Assembly (NCBI RefSeq): GCF_024305245.1
Contig: NZ_JAMWYX010000004.1
Location: 1 to 64,000 of the forward strand
Length of the DNA: 64,000 nt
Direction of reading: 5' to 3'
DNA from: Erythrobacter sp.
Lineage (GTDB): Bacteria > Pseudomonadota > Alphaproteobacteria > Sphingomonadales > Sphingomonadaceae
A program made the translations under genes and the position numbers. The notes beneath the pieces are model-generated. The model saw only the letters and a list, made by a program, of their open reading frames with translations, searched no databases and had not been told where the DNA came from. Positions 27,201 to 36,943 of this stretch are shown here, piece by piece. Position 1 is the stretch's first letter; each line of letters begins with the position of its first letter.

Positions 27201-29051
27201 CTAGGCCCGCGCTGTGCCCCTCAGCCAGCGGGGCAGAAATTGGGTAAGCGCCCAGCGCCATGTGAAGGGCCGATCCGGCCGGTGGCGGATCGCGCGGGCC
27301 GCATGCGCCAGCGCATTGGTGGTGCGCCCCCCTGCCAGAAACAGCTCGCGTTCGGCGCAGGCGATGAAGAACAGGTGCGCGACCCCGGCGCGCTTCATGT
27401 CATCGCCATACCGCGCCATCAGGATGCGGCGAGAAACGCGGTTGGCGTGCGGGTTGCGCGAGACGCGGGCGGCGCCGCCTTGATGCGTCATATCCCCGCT
27501 GTCGTGATAGCGCGCGGCGGGTGCAGCCACGCAGTCCGCTTCGAAGAAGCGGGCGACGCGCAGCACGAGATCGTAATCCTCATTGGCGGGGAGCGCGGTG
27601 TCGAAGCCGCCGACCAGATCCAGCGCCGCGCGCCGGAACATGGTTGTCGAACCGCTGCCCGTCACCACGTTACGGGCCAGCAGGTCGCGGTAGATCCAGC
27701 CGCGATGCCGTGCCTCGTGCACATGGCGCACGCCGTCTGCGCCGAGGCTTTCGAAGCCAGTGTAGACGAGGCCGAGCCGGGGCGAACCGCGCATGAAGCA
27801 TTCGGCCTGGGCGGCGAGTTTTCCGGGAAGCCATTCGTCATCGGAATCGAGCAGAGCGACAAATTCGCCGCGCGCTTCGGCGATGCCGCGATTGCGCGCG
27901 GCAGCGACCCCGGCATTGGGCTGGGCGACGAGCCGCAGGCGCGAGTCGGTGATCGCTTCGAGGGCGGCGCGGGTGTTATCGGTCGAACCGTCGTCGACCA
28001 CGATGATCTCGAACCGGTCGTAATCCTGCGCGAGCGCGCTGTTCACGGCGCGCGCGATGGTTGCGGCGCGATTATAGGCGGGGATGACGACACTGATGAG
28101 CGGGAGGGTGGCGGTATCGGTCGTTGCTGCCGGGGACGGCGCAGGCTGCGCCGGGGCCGGTCCGGGCGGTCCGGAACCCAGCGGCAGGCTGCCTGTGCGA
28201 TAGCTATCCGGCGGCGGCGGGTTTCCCAGCCGCGCCAAGGCATCGGTACAGCGCTGCGCAAGCGCTGCTTCGTTGGCGCCAAGATCGGCGGCCAGCATAT
28301 GAAAAGCCTCGCCAAGCGGCTCGCGATAGTTCTGAACCCGCCCCTCGATCTGCAACAGGCGGGTAATCCGTTCGAGCACGGCGAGGCGCGATCCGAGCCC
28401 TTCGCGGCTCATCCCGCCCGCCGATAGCGAGTGTGCACCGGTACGGCGGTAAAACCCCGCGCCCTGCGCTGTCGGTGCAAGAACATTGCCCCGCACCAGT
28501 CCGCGCATCATGATGTCGCCATCGTCATTGACCCCGATGTCGGGATCCCAGCCGCCGCTGCGATCATAGGCCTCGCGGCTCCACAACACGCTGCAGGGCG
28601 GGTGATACCAGCCGGTGAGCCATGCCGCGAGGTCATCCTGCCCCGGGCGGCGCGGTGCGCAGGACGGCGGCGCCCAGACCCATGCCGGGCCGCTTCGTTC
28701 GAGCCGATACCACGGTGCGACCGCGATCTCGCCCGCGCCCGCTTCCAGCGCCGCGACCATCGCCTCGAGCGTTTCAGGCGCGATCAGATCATCCGCGTCG
28801 AGGAACATCAACGCCTCGCCCTGCGCTTCGGCCGCGCCTGCCAGCCGCGCCCGGCTGGCACCGCGCATCGCTACCTCGATCACCCGCACCGGACTGCCGA
28901 AGCTGCGCGCGACATCGCGGCTGCCGTCGGCCGAGCCATTATCCGCGACGATGATCTCGTGCGGCGGGTGCGTCTGGTTCAGCAGCGAGCGGATTGCTGC
29001 GCCAAGATAGACCTCGGAATCGAGGCAGGGGATGACGACCGAGACTTTCAC
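27201..29051 (-). CDS. double glycosyltransferase family 2 protein
   Basis: 616 aa. The start is GTG at 29051, overlapping the stop of the GT61 gene (GTGA); the open frame runs further up only by chance. Two complete GT-A domains lie in tandem. The first (about residues 1-240) starts VSVVIPCLDSEVYLGAAIRS and has FLDADDL as its DxD motif. The second (about 300-560) starts ISVVIPAYNRAATIARAV and has LLDSDDEW. A Pro/Ala-rich linker near residue 300 (PPGPAPAQPAPSPAA) joins them. The protein could add two successive sugars to the exopolysaccharide unit. No membrane helix is seen. Confidence 0.88.
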   Translation of the reverse strand: MKVSVVIPCLDSEVYLGAAIRSLLNQTHPPHEIIVADNGSADGSRDVARSFGSPVRVIEVAMRGASRARLAGAAEAQGEALMFLDADDLIAPETLEAMVAALEAGAGEIAVAPWYRLERSGPAWVWAPPSCAPRRPGQDDLAAWLTGWYHPPCSVLWSREAYDRSGGWDPDIGVNDDGDIMMRGLVRGNVLAPTAQGAGFYRRTGAHSLSAGGMSREGLGSRLAVLERITRLLQIEGRVQNYREPLGEAFHMLAADLGANEAALAQRCTDALARLGNPPPPDSYRTGSLPLGSGPPGPAPAQPAPSPAATTDTATLPLISVVIPAYNRAATIARAVNSALAQDYDRFEIIVVDDGSTDNTRAALEAITDSRLRLVAQPNAGVAAARNRGIAEARGEFVALLDSDDEWLPGKLAAQAECFMRGSPRLGLVYTGFESLGADGVRHVHEARHRGWIYRDLLARNVVTGSGSTTMFRRAALDLVGGFDTALPANEDYDLVLRVARFFEADCVAAPAARYHDSGDMTHQGGAARVSRNPHANRVSRRILMARYGDDMKRAGVAHLFFIACAERELFLAGGRTTNALAHAARAIRHRPDRPFTWRWALTQFLPRWLRGTARA

Positions 29052-30250
29052 CCGATCACCTCGAGCGCCTCCTCGACCCGCGCGATATCGATGGTGAGGT
29101 CGCGGTCGAGCGGGTGATCGGCCTCGCCCGCCTGCTCGTGCAGCAGCCAGTAGCCAAGCCCGAGGCTCGCAGCGAGCGCGTAGAAATTGGGATTGGGAAA
29201 GCCGGGATCGGCCATTTCGACCACATGACCGGCCTCGGGACAGAACAGCATATTGGTCAGCCCCGCGCCGTGCGGAGCCAGCAGCACGCGGGTCTGCTGC
29301 ATCATCCGCACCTGTTCGGGAAAGGCGAGGTCTTCCATCAACACCTTTTCGAAGCCGCGCCGGTGCAGCATCGCCCATAGCGCGCTCTCGTTGGTGATCC
29401 GCCGCCCGCGCGATTTCTCGCGGCTGATGAAGATGCGGCGATGGGGTGCGGCGGCGCTCGAGCCGGGTTCGGCGAAGGCATCGCGCACCGCGCGCATATG
29501 GGCGGGGTCGAAGCGGTCGGTGCCCACCAGCGTCAATTCGTCCACTTCGACCGGACGCGCAGGGTCGAACGAGCGGAACGCTTCGGGATCGATCCCCAGC
29601 ATCCGCATGCTCGCGTCCATTACCCGCGTACGCTGGCGCGGCATCAGCACCTCGCCCAGCATCCCGCGCTCCTTGAGCAGCAGCAGCTTGGGCAGGTGCG
29701 CGGTAAGCCAGTGCGAATGGTTGTGATAGGCGCGCTCGAGAATCCACGTGGCGCGGGCGAAGTGCTGAGCCGAGCCCTTTTGCATCGCTGACTGCGCGGC
29801 GTGACCCGCCCGGTGCGAAATCTCCCGGCATTCCAGCGACGTATCGTCGGCTGTGATGATGGCGGGGAAGAAATCGCGCTTGCCGGGCGTGTGGAAGAAC
29901 AGCAGGCGGACATCGGGAATGCGCGCGATCCAGCTTTCGGACACCGCGCGTTCGGGCACGTCATATTGCGAATAGCCCCACAGCGCGCCGTCGCGGCTAA
30001 GCGCGTCGCGCTGCGTCACGTTGCGCGGCAGCGGAAAGGCGCTGCGCGAGGCGGGACGGATCACCTGCTTGGTGTGCAGCCTGCCGATCCGCGCAAGATA
30101 TTCGTCCAGACCTTCGCGCGTGCGCCAGCGCCAGCCGAGCAAGGCGGGCGGGACGCCGTGTTCGACCGCGCGTTGGGGCATCCGCTTGAGGTGCCACAGC
30201 ATTGAATAGGGCAGGTCGGCCAAAGGCATCTGCAGCGTTCCGCTCTTCAT
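29048..30250 (-). CDS. glycosyltransferase family 61 protein
   Basis: 400 aa from the ATG at 30250. It resembles the DUF563/GT61 family of capsule and exopolysaccharide transferases: RIFISREKSRGRRITNESAL, GFEKVLMEDLAFPEQVRMMQ, and VLLAPHGAGLTNMLFCPEAG are its usual C-terminal block. The N-terminal half is less conserved-looking. GT61 enzymes use an unusual fold and transfer xylose, mannose or other sugars. The gene is coupled to the double GT2 gene downstream by a 4-base overlap and lies 31 bases after the GT4 gene, so the three form one operon. Confidence 0.85.
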   Translation of the reverse strand: MKSGTLQMPLADLPYSMLWHLKRMPQRAVEHGVPPALLGWRWRTREGLDEYLARIGRLHTKQVIRPASRSAFPLPRNVTQRDALSRDGALWGYSQYDVPERAVSESWIARIPDVRLLFFHTPGKRDFFPAIITADDTSLECREISHRAGHAAQSAMQKGSAQHFARATWILERAYHNHSHWLTAHLPKLLLLKERGMLGEVLMPRQRTRVMDASMRMLGIDPEAFRSFDPARPVEVDELTLVGTDRFDPAHMRAVRDAFAEPGSSAAAPHRRIFISREKSRGRRITNESALWAMLHRRGFEKVLMEDLAFPEQVRMMQQTRVLLAPHGAGLTNMLFCPEAGHVVEMADPGFPNPNFYALAASLGLGYWLLHEQAGEADHPLDRDLTIDIARVEEALEVIG

Positions 30251-30281
30251 GTTCCCGCCGTCCCTGCCGGGTTCTGGATGT

Positions 30282-31466
30282 TCATGCAGTGCGCGCAATG
30301 TCGAGAGCGGCAGTGTCGCCCTCGGCGCTTGCGACTGCGATGGCATGGTAATCGGGCGTGCGCCCCCGCAGCGCCTCGTCCCACAGATCGGTAAGCAGGT
30401 GCTTGTGCCGCTCGATGTCGGATTTTTTCGCCTGTTCGAAACCGCGCTCGCGCATTTCCTCTGGCACGGGGCCGGATACGATTCCCGGCAATTCGTCGAT
30501 CGAATCGTAGAGCACGCCCGCGCCTTCACCGACATATTGCGCAAGGTCGGGGCGCAGGTTGGGCATGCACACGCCGACGCCGGCGGCCTGCGCTTCGGCG
30601 ATGGCCATCGGCCAGCCGACGGTGGGGATGTCGAAATCGCCGGTATAGACCAGCCAGCGGTGCTTCTTGTATTCGGCCGGCATGGCTTCGGGCTGGATCG
30701 GGTCGATGAAATTGACCCGCGCGCCCATCTCGGCTGCATCGCGCTTCAGCCCGTCGATGTGATAGCCCATGGCATAGAGGTTGAACTCGCGTTCGGGCAC
30801 CTTCTTCGCCAGCCGCAGGAAATCGGGCATGGCCTTCTTCGGGGTGGCGACCCCGGTGTTCATCACCGCGTCGCCATTGGGCGATCGGTCGTGAAAATGT
30901 TCGAACCGCACCACCGGAAAGCAATCGATCAGCTTGGCCTCGCTCACTCCGGCCCGGCGCAACCACTCGCGCGAGCAGGGGAAGGTCAGCACCCCCAGGC
31001 ACAGATCGCTGTCCATCGCACGGATCCCTTCCATGAACCACGGCGTGCGTTCCAGCGGCGGCTGGCGCTTGATCATCTGCTTGATTCGGCCCTTCAGGCT
31101 CTTCTTGCGCAGCGCGATGGTGTCGAACGAATGGGTGCGCACGGTGAAGGGAATGTCGGTGATCTCGGAAAGCTGGCCGATAAAGCGCAGTTCGGTCAGA
31201 TAGTGGGTGTGGAGAATGTCCGGCCGGAACGCGCGCACCGCCGCGACGAAATCGTCCATATCCTCGGCGAAGCTGTGCGGCAGGTGATTGTCATAGGGAA
31301 TGTCGGGGCCCTTGCGGGTGACGATCGCGACCTCGTAATCCTCGGTCAGCGCCTCGATTTCGTTCTTGATATAGGTCTGGCTGATCTGCGGATATTCCTT
31401 GAGCAGGAATAGAACGCGGGGCTTGTTGGAGCCGGAACGCTGCGGTTCATGAAAACTCATCGTCAT
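30282..31466 (-). CDS. glycosyltransferase family 4 protein
   Basis: 394 aa; GGGAG lies 5 bases before the ATG at 31466. GT-B fold: the N-terminal half begins PRVLFLLKEYPQISQTYIKN and includes PDILHTHYLTELRFI; the C-terminal half carries the donor site, with WLVYTGDFDIPTVGWPMAIA and EAQAAGVGVCMPNLRPDL. The motif is a variant of the usual E-x7-E of GT4. It is the first gene of a three-gene glycosyltransferase operon and is divergent from a GT2 gene. Confidence 0.85.
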   Translation of the reverse strand: MTMSFHEPQRSGSNKPRVLFLLKEYPQISQTYIKNEIEALTEDYEVAIVTRKGPDIPYDNHLPHSFAEDMDDFVAAVRAFRPDILHTHYLTELRFIGQLSEITDIPFTVRTHSFDTIALRKKSLKGRIKQMIKRQPPLERTPWFMEGIRAMDSDLCLGVLTFPCSREWLRRAGVSEAKLIDCFPVVRFEHFHDRSPNGDAVMNTGVATPKKAMPDFLRLAKKVPEREFNLYAMGYHIDGLKRDAAEMGARVNFIDPIQPEAMPAEYKKHRWLVYTGDFDIPTVGWPMAIAEAQAAGVGVCMPNLRPDLAQYVGEGAGVLYDSIDELPGIVSGPVPEEMRERGFEQAKKSDIERHKHLLTDLWDEALRGRTPDYHAIAVASAEGDTAALDIARTA

Positions 31467-31631
31467 GGGAACTCCCGTGATTGGCGACGGTAGGTTTGCG
31501 GCGTCACGAACAGGGGCGATCAGGCCGCCAGACACGCGCTGTTGCTGCGATGCAAAAAGACAGCTTTGTTCCGCAAATCGCCCTTAAGCAGGTTAGGGAC
31601 GTCCGGCGGCATCTTTCGCATCCTCCAGCAA

Positions 31632-32879
31632 ATGGCAAATTCGCAAGCTCGCAGGGCGCTGCCGATCAGCGGCGAAGATGATTTGCGGGTGTCGATCATC
31701 CTCCCGACCTTCAATCGTGCGCACCTGATCGGTGAGAGCATCGCTTCGGCGCTGGGCCAATCGCATCCGCCAGCGGAGATTATCGTGGTCGATGACGGAT
31801 CGACCGATCGAACCGCTGATGTCGTGTCGAATTTCGGCGATCCGGTGAGGTATCTGCGACAGGACAACGCGGGCAAATCGGCGGCGCTGAACCGCGGGAT
31901 TGCGGCAGCGTCGGGCGATGCGCTGCTGGTGCTCGATGATGATGATCTGCTGCCGCCCGGCGCACTGGCCGCACATGTCGCAGCACTTGTCGCCGCGCCG
32001 GAAGCGGGATTTTCTTTCGGACGGTTCGTCCGGTTTTCCGGACCGTCGGAGAACGCGTTTTCCAGCACCGACATCGAACCCCTGCCACAGCTGGGAGAAA
32101 AGCGGCTGCTGGTGCAGCTTATGCAATGCTGCTTTCTGCCGAATCCGGCATGGATGGTACGGCGCGATCTGCAGGTGGCCGCCGCGCCCTACCGCCGCAA
32201 CCTGCCGCGCGGGCAGGATTACGACATGATCTTGCGAATCGCGCGGGCTGCGCCGGGGGTCTACGCGGGCGGGATCACGCTCCACCAGCGCAAGCATGTT
32301 GCGGCTCGCAACACCAGCAAGGGCAAGGTCGTTGCCAAGGACACCGTGTCGGGTTGGATCGAAGCCGAACAGATGATGTTCCGTGAGCTTGATGCGACGT
32401 GGAGCGATGCGGATTTCCAGCCGTTTTCCGATAGTCCTGCAGGGCCGGAGGGCGAACGGCTGGCCATTCTTCAGCGCGCCATCATCATGTTCATGCGCAA
32501 GGTCCACGACCGCGCGGCGTATCATCTTGTTCGCTATGCCGAACGCCTCGGCAACGGTGCTCCGACACCGCGCGAACTGATGATCGCGGGCGATCTTCTC
32601 GGGGCGCGTTACGGGATCGATGATTTGATCGATGGCTCGCATGATCCCGAGCAACTGGGCGCGCGCCATCTGCCGCTATCCCTGCGCAAGGCGATGGCGC
32701 GGCAAATGCCCTGGCGGATGCGTGAATTGCTGCGGGACGGGCGGTTCGAGGATGCGGCGCACTTGCTGGAATGGGGTGCACGCGCCTTTGGTACGGCGGC
32801 GCTGCTGGCGGCAGGTGCCGACCGGCTGATCGCTTATCGTTCCACCCCGCAGGCCACGCCACGCAAGACAGCCGCGTAG
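31632..32879 (+). CDS. glycosyltransferase family 2 protein
   Basis: 415 aa from the ATG at 31632; the start is uncertain because no good ribosome site is seen and the frame opens at a TTG at 31542. The GT-A domain (about residues 15-230) includes VSIILPTFNRAHLIGESIAS, IIVVDDGSTDRTADVV and VLDDDDLLPPG as the DxD motif. The remaining 180 residues are helical and of unknown role. The last 46 bases overlap the convergent GT4 gene, so both C-termini are encoded by the same stretch. Confidence 0.85.
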   Translation: MANSQARRALPISGEDDLRVSIILPTFNRAHLIGESIASALGQSHPPAEIIVVDDGSTDRTADVVSNFGDPVRYLRQDNAGKSAALNRGIAAASGDALLVLDDDDLLPPGALAAHVAALVAAPEAGFSFGRFVRFSGPSENAFSSTDIEPLPQLGEKRLLVQLMQCCFLPNPAWMVRRDLQVAAAPYRRNLPRGQDYDMILRIARAAPGVYAGGITLHQRKHVAARNTSKGKVVAKDTVSGWIEAEQMMFRELDATWSDADFQPFSDSPAGPEGERLAILQRAIIMFMRKVHDRAAYHLVRYAERLGNGAPTPRELMIAGDLLGARYGIDDLIDGSHDPEQLGARHLPLSLRKAMARQMPWRMRELLRDGRFEDAAHLLEWGARAFGTAALLAAGADRLIAYRSTPQATPRKTAA

Positions 32880-33973
32880 GTATCGTGGCTGTGCTCGATC
32901 GAGAAATCCATCGCCCGTTTGCGCGCCTGATGTCCCAACGCGCCGCGCGCGGCAGAATCGTTCAGCAACCGCCCCACTGCCGCCGCCAAAGCGTCGGGGT
33001 CTTCTGCGGGCACCAGCTCGGCAGTGCCCGCCGCGGTGCGTGCCACACCGCCCACGTCGGCGGCGACACAGGCCATTCCGGTCGCCATTGCTTCAAGCAG
33101 AGCAAGCGGAGTGCCTTCGCTGCGTGAGGGCAAGACGAACAGATCGGCTGCGTGCAGGCGGGCGCGGACCGCCTCGCGCGACAACCGCCCGACAAATTCG
33201 ATCTGATCGCCCACCCCGGCCCGCTGCGCCTGTTGTTCGAGCGCCGCCCGCTGCGATCCGTCGCCGACGAGTGACAGGCGCACCGGGGTACCGGCGACGC
33301 GCAGGCGGGCGAGCGCTTCGATCAGCAGGTCGAACCCCTTGACCTCTTCGAGCCTGCCGATCGCGACAATCCGCCCTTCCGCCGGGCGTTGTCCGGGGGC
33401 GTCGGGCGAGGCGGGGTGCCAGAAGCTGGCGTCGACCCCGTTGGCGATCACCGTGACCTCGCGCACCCGCTGCGGGCCCAATTCCTCGTCGATCTTCGTA
33501 GCTATGTCGTGCGATACGGCCGTCACCGCGTCCGCACCTGTGATGATGGCGGCAAGCTGCGGCGCGTCCTGCGGCAGCGGGCGCAGCACGTCGCTGCCAT
33601 GGCAGGTCAATACCGTGCGATAGCCGAGCAGAGGCGCGAACAGATAGAAATAGCGCGCCGATGGTGAGGCGAAATGGATGTTCACCACATCGGGCCGCTC
33701 GCGCAGCAATCGGGTCAGCAGATGCACGGCGGTGGGCAGGTGCAACCACCGCAGCTGCCCGGTGCGCACGGGGAACTGCTCTGCCCATTCGTCGGCATCG
33801 CACTTTCCGCCTCCGCTCGCGCTGCTCCAGCCGAGCGAGACCCGGTGGCCTTGCCCGCGCAGATGATCGCACAACGAACGCACGACCGCCTGCGCCCCGC
33901 CCGCTTCATCGCGTTCGACATTGGCGTAGACGAGGATGCGCAGCCGCCGGGTGGAACCGGACGCGGCAGTCAC
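32834..33973 (-). CDS. glycosyltransferase family 4 protein
   Basis: 379 aa from the GTG at 33973. A classical GT-B enzyme: VYANVERDEAGGAQAVVRSL at the N-terminus, HFASPSARYFYLFAPLLGY, LTCHGSDVLRPL, then the donor half with IVAIGRLEEVKGFDLLIEAL, LVGDGSQRAALEQ, FVLPSRSEGTPLALLEAMAT (the E-x7-E motif) and GMACVAADVGG. The nucleotide sugar is unknown. It follows the OPX gene by 10 bases and converges with a GT2 gene, overlapping it by 46 bases. Confidence 0.9.
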   Translation of the reverse strand: MTAASGSTRRLRILVYANVERDEAGGAQAVVRSLCDHLRGQGHRVSLGWSSASGGGKCDADEWAEQFPVRTGQLRWLHLPTAVHLLTRLLRERPDVVNIHFASPSARYFYLFAPLLGYRTVLTCHGSDVLRPLPQDAPQLAAIITGADAVTAVSHDIATKIDEELGPQRVREVTVIANGVDASFWHPASPDAPGQRPAEGRIVAIGRLEEVKGFDLLIEALARLRVAGTPVRLSLVGDGSQRAALEQQAQRAGVGDQIEFVGRLSREAVRARLHAADLFVLPSRSEGTPLALLEAMATGMACVAADVGGVARTAAGTAELVPAEDPDALAAAVGRLLNDSAARGALGHQARKRAMDFSIEHSHDTYAAVLRGVACGVER

Positions 33974-33983
33974 GACGCCGCGC

Positions 33984-34553
33984 CTAGAAAAAGCGCTCGC
34001 CGATCCTGATCGTGTCGCCCGGGCGCACCAGGAAGGCGGGGTTCTCGTCAAGATCGACAAGGCTCTCGCGCGTCTGGGTCGCCCGTTTCAGGAACACCCG
34101 GTCGCTTTTCGCGCGGTAGGTGAAGCCGCCTGCGGCGGCGATCGCCTGTTCGATGGTGAGCCCTACCGAATAGTCATATTGCCCCGGCCGGGCGACCTCG
34201 CCGAGGATGTAATAGGGGCGGTAATCGATGATTTCGGCGCTCACCCGCGGGTCTGCCAGATAGCCTGCACCGAGCCGGGTGGTGAGATCGGTCTGGAGAT
34301 CCTCGACCGTGCGCCCCTCGACCTTTATGTTGCCGATCAGCGGGAAGGACACGTCGCCCGCTCCGGTCACGCGGTATTCGCCGGTCAGGGTTTCCTCGCC
34401 GAACACGATGATGCGCAGCTTGTCGCCAGCCCCCAGCGTATAGGGCGCGCTGGCTGCGATCGGCGTCGCGCGCGGCAGGTCGCCTCCGCCAGAGCAGGCG
34501 GCGAGCGCCAGTGACAGGCAGGCGACGAAGAATGCGATCAGCCGGGAAATCAT
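33984..34553 (-). CDS. polysaccharide export outer-membrane lipoprotein (OPX, Wza-like)
   Basis: 189 aa. A lipobox (LALAAC) marks a lipoprotein. The polysaccharide export domain (YTLGAGDKLRIIVFGEETLT, then GDVSFPLIGNIKVEGRTVED, LADPRVSAEIIDYRPYYILG) and a single SLBB-type unit (GEVARPGQYDYSVGLTIEQA) follow. This is the short OPX form without the long C-terminal barrel helix of E. coli Wza, so it probably needs the outer-membrane barrel protein at 44284 to form the exit channel. It overlaps the polymerase gene by 4 bases. Confidence 0.92.
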   Translation of the reverse strand: MISRLIAFFVACLSLALAACSGGGDLPRATPIAASAPYTLGAGDKLRIIVFGEETLTGEYRVTGAGDVSFPLIGNIKVEGRTVEDLQTDLTTRLGAGYLADPRVSAEIIDYRPYYILGEVARPGQYDYSVGLTIEQAIAAAGGFTYRAKSDRVFLKRATQTRESLVDLDENPAFLVRPGDTIRIGERFF

Positions 34554-35866
34554 GCAGGTTTCCTTTCGGGTCGGGAACGGGTTCGGGGTGATGGTCGGGG
34601 GCGCAGGACGCCGGTTCTTTCACGCCCATGCGCGCGGTCGGGCGAACCCAGCGGCAGCGCGATCAGCGCGGCGAGCACGGCGTAAAGCACCACGGTCTCG
34701 GTCAGGAACGGGCCGATGACCAGTTCGGTGCGGACCCGCAGCAGGATCGTCAGCAGCGTCACAAACGCAAAGGCGCGCGGCGCGTCCACGCGGGCGATCA
34801 GCAGCAGAATGCTTCGCAGCAGAACGAAACCGAACGGGCCGAGGAACAGCAGCAGGCCCACCATCCCCAGATCGGCCTGCAATTCGCGGAAGGTATCGTG
34901 AAAGTGGAAGGCGCGCCCGTCGCTTTGGCCGTTACGGGCGAGCAGCCCCTTGCCCTGCGGCCCCAACCAGATCGCCTTGTAACCATGGCCGATCCCCGGC
35001 TGCTGGCGGATCAGGCTGTCGGCGGCCTCCCACAGCAAGGTGCGGCCCGTCAGCCGCGAATCCTTTCCCAGCACATCGGAGCGGAAGCGGTTCGCCTCGG
35101 CTTCGATCTGGGGCAAGGCGACCAGCACCGGCACGGTGAGCAGTCCCGCTGCGGCCAGCGCGAACATCCGTCCGCCGCGCCCGAGCCAGTGGGCAAGCGC
35201 CAGCAACGCCAGCATTGCCGCCATGACCGCCGCCGAAATGATGGCGGTCATCGAACTGCCCTGCACCAGCACGAAAGCCGCCGGCACCAGCGCCAGTGCG
35301 GCCATGACCCTGGCGGGCAGGCGATATTTCGCCGAAGCCAGCACGCACAGGGCCGAACCGAGCCAGAACAGTGCGAAATAGCTGAACTGGTTTTTCGACC
35401 CCGCCAGCCCGATCAGCACCGCGCCGTCTTCCGACAAACCGGTCCGACCCGAGGCGAGGCCCAGCAGGCAGGCGAGCGAAACGCCGATGAATATGGCCAG
35501 CACCAGCTGGCGCAGATCCAGAACGCGGGCGAGCGCAACGCCCATCAGCACGGTCAAAAACAGTTGCACGCCGTAGCGCAGCGAGATCATCGGCACGTCG
35601 GACCACAGCGCCGAAAGGGTGGCGAAAACGGGAAGCAGGACGAACGGCAGCGCGGCCAGCAGCATCGCGGGCAGGCGCCGCCAGTAAATCGCGAGGATCG
35701 CGCCGAATGCGGCGATCTGCAGCAGCAGTGCCACAACGCCGATGGCCGGCACGCACAGGCAGAAGATCATCAGAACCGCGAACGGGAACACGGGCAGGCG
35801 TTCGAAGCCGAAGACCTCGTCCGCCCCGCTCCATCCCTGTCGCACGATCCTGTCTGACCTCGCCAA
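34550..35866 (-). CDS. Wzy-like polymerase / O-antigen ligase family membrane protein
   Basis: 438 aa with about ten to twelve membrane segments and a large periplasmic loop. The segment FRSDVLGKDSRLTGRTLLWE, IRQQPGIGHGYKAIW and HFHDTFRELQADLGMVGLLL resemble the Wzy_C / O-antigen ligase family, which polymerises or ligates repeat units on undecaprenyl carriers in the periplasm. In this locus polymerase is the likely role. The start given is a TTG at 35866 with GGGAG 9 bases upstream; a GTG at 35845 is an alternative. The tail is basic. It is coupled to the OPX gene by ATGA overlap. Confidence 0.82.
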   Translation of the reverse strand: MARSDRIVRQGWSGADEVFGFERLPVFPFAVLMIFCLCVPAIGVVALLLQIAAFGAILAIYWRRLPAMLLAALPFVLLPVFATLSALWSDVPMISLRYGVQLFLTVLMGVALARVLDLRQLVLAIFIGVSLACLLGLASGRTGLSEDGAVLIGLAGSKNQFSYFALFWLGSALCVLASAKYRLPARVMAALALVPAAFVLVQGSSMTAIISAAVMAAMLALLALAHWLGRGGRMFALAAAGLLTVPVLVALPQIEAEANRFRSDVLGKDSRLTGRTLLWEAADSLIRQQPGIGHGYKAIWLGPQGKGLLARNGQSDGRAFHFHDTFRELQADLGMVGLLLFLGPFGFVLLRSILLLIARVDAPRAFAFVTLLTILLRVRTELVIGPFLTETVVLYAVLAALIALPLGSPDRAHGRERTGVLRPRPSPRTRSRPERKPA

Positions 35867-35962
35867 GCTTGTCGGCTCCCTGTTTGCTGCGGGCGGAACC
35901 GTGGCCGAAGCGCCGCAAGGATTTGATCACACAGGTTAGACTGATGCGGTGCGCTGCTGCTG

Positions 35963-36943
35963 TTATGGGCCTACGAGAAAGCGCGGCTCGGGCGGGGGCG
36001 TCGGCCCGCCCGTCTTGCGCTGGTGGTCGCGCCACTTGTCCTGCGCCACGCCTTTGGCGGCATCAAGGATCAGGCGCGGCAAAGCAGCATTTTCGGCCAG
36101 CGCCCGCACCAGACCACGTTCGCGCTTGGCATCCAGAAAATGCCGGTGATGCCAGCGCTCGGCGCATTGCGCGTGATGTGCGGCCAGCGCGCTGCGATCG
36201 GTGGGCGACAGCGATTGATCAAGCATCCGCTGGTCAGCTGCCACCAGTGCAGCAAGATCGGCCGCCGAGTGGTTCGCGCTGAGCGAAGTTGCGCTTTCGA
36301 CCGCCACGTAACCGCAGGCCGCGATGATCCGGAACCGCGCACCCGCCAGCAGCATCCGGGCATAAAGTTCGAAGTCTTCGCCCAGCCGCAGGCGCTCGTT
36401 ATAGGCCAGATTGTGCTGTTCCAGGAATGCGCGCCGGATCACCGGCTTGAGAAAGCCGAACTCGCCGCGTGGACGATCGGGGCGTGACATGTTGGCCCGG
36501 ACGAACCGTTCGAAGGTGAGCCGCTGGGCCATGCCCCCGGTATCGAACGCGGCTTGGCCCGCAAACTGCTGTGCTTTTTCGGCGGATGCGAAGACGACGT
36601 TGTCAGCCGAAAGATCCCAGTCCGCCTCCGGGTCGGCCAGCGCGGCGAAACGCCCGGCGAGCAGGAAATCATCGGCATCGAGTATCGCGATATGCGGGGC
36701 GAAAGATTGCGCAATGGCAAGGTTGCGCGCACCGGCTGGTCCCAGATTACGGGCGCTGGCGATGACTTTCAGGCGCCCCGATCCGTCATCGGCAGCGCGT
36801 GCGGCCTGCGCGGTGTGATCGCGCGAGGCATCGTCGACCACGACCACTTCGGACACTTCATTCTGCACGAGAGCCGATGCGACAGCGCGCCCGATCGTGT
36901 CCTGAGCGTTCATCGCGGGGATTATGACGCCGATGTCCTTCAT
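35963..36943 (-). CDS. glycosyltransferase family 2 protein
   Basis: 326 aa from the ATG at 36943. The GT-A domain covers about residues 1-220: IGVIIPAMNAQDTIGRAVAS, VVVVDDASRDHTAQAAR, and AILDADDFLLAGR for the DxD motif. RRAFLEQHNLAYNERLRLGEDFEL is the usual acceptor-side block. The C-terminal 100 residues are helical and rich in His and Arg. It is a single gene, 96 bases from the polymerase gene and divergent from the next GT2 gene. Confidence 0.88.
   Translation of the reverse strand: MKDIGVIIPAMNAQDTIGRAVASALVQNEVSEVVVVDDASRDHTAQAARAADDGSGRLKVIASARNLGPAGARNLAIAQSFAPHIAILDADDFLLAGRFAALADPEADWDLSADNVVFASAEKAQQFAGQAAFDTGGMAQRLTFERFVRANMSRPDRPRGEFGFLKPVIRRAFLEQHNLAYNERLRLGEDFELYARMLLAGARFRIIAACGYVAVESATSLSANHSAADLAALVAADQRMLDQSLSPTDRSALAAHHAQCAERWHHRHFLDAKRERGLVRALAENAALPRLILDAAKGVAQDKWRDHQRKTGGPTPPPEPRFLVGP

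Noticed and set aside
29052..29831. N-terminal extension of the double glycosyltransferase
   Set aside because: The extra 260 codons run through the GT61 gene in another frame; the GTG at 29051 with GTGA overlap is the natural start.
36308..36333. GTAACC-N16-CGGA, near match to the SigF promoter
   Set aside because: One base differs in the -10 box, and it lies inside a minus-strand glycosyltransferase gene with no suitable downstream gene.
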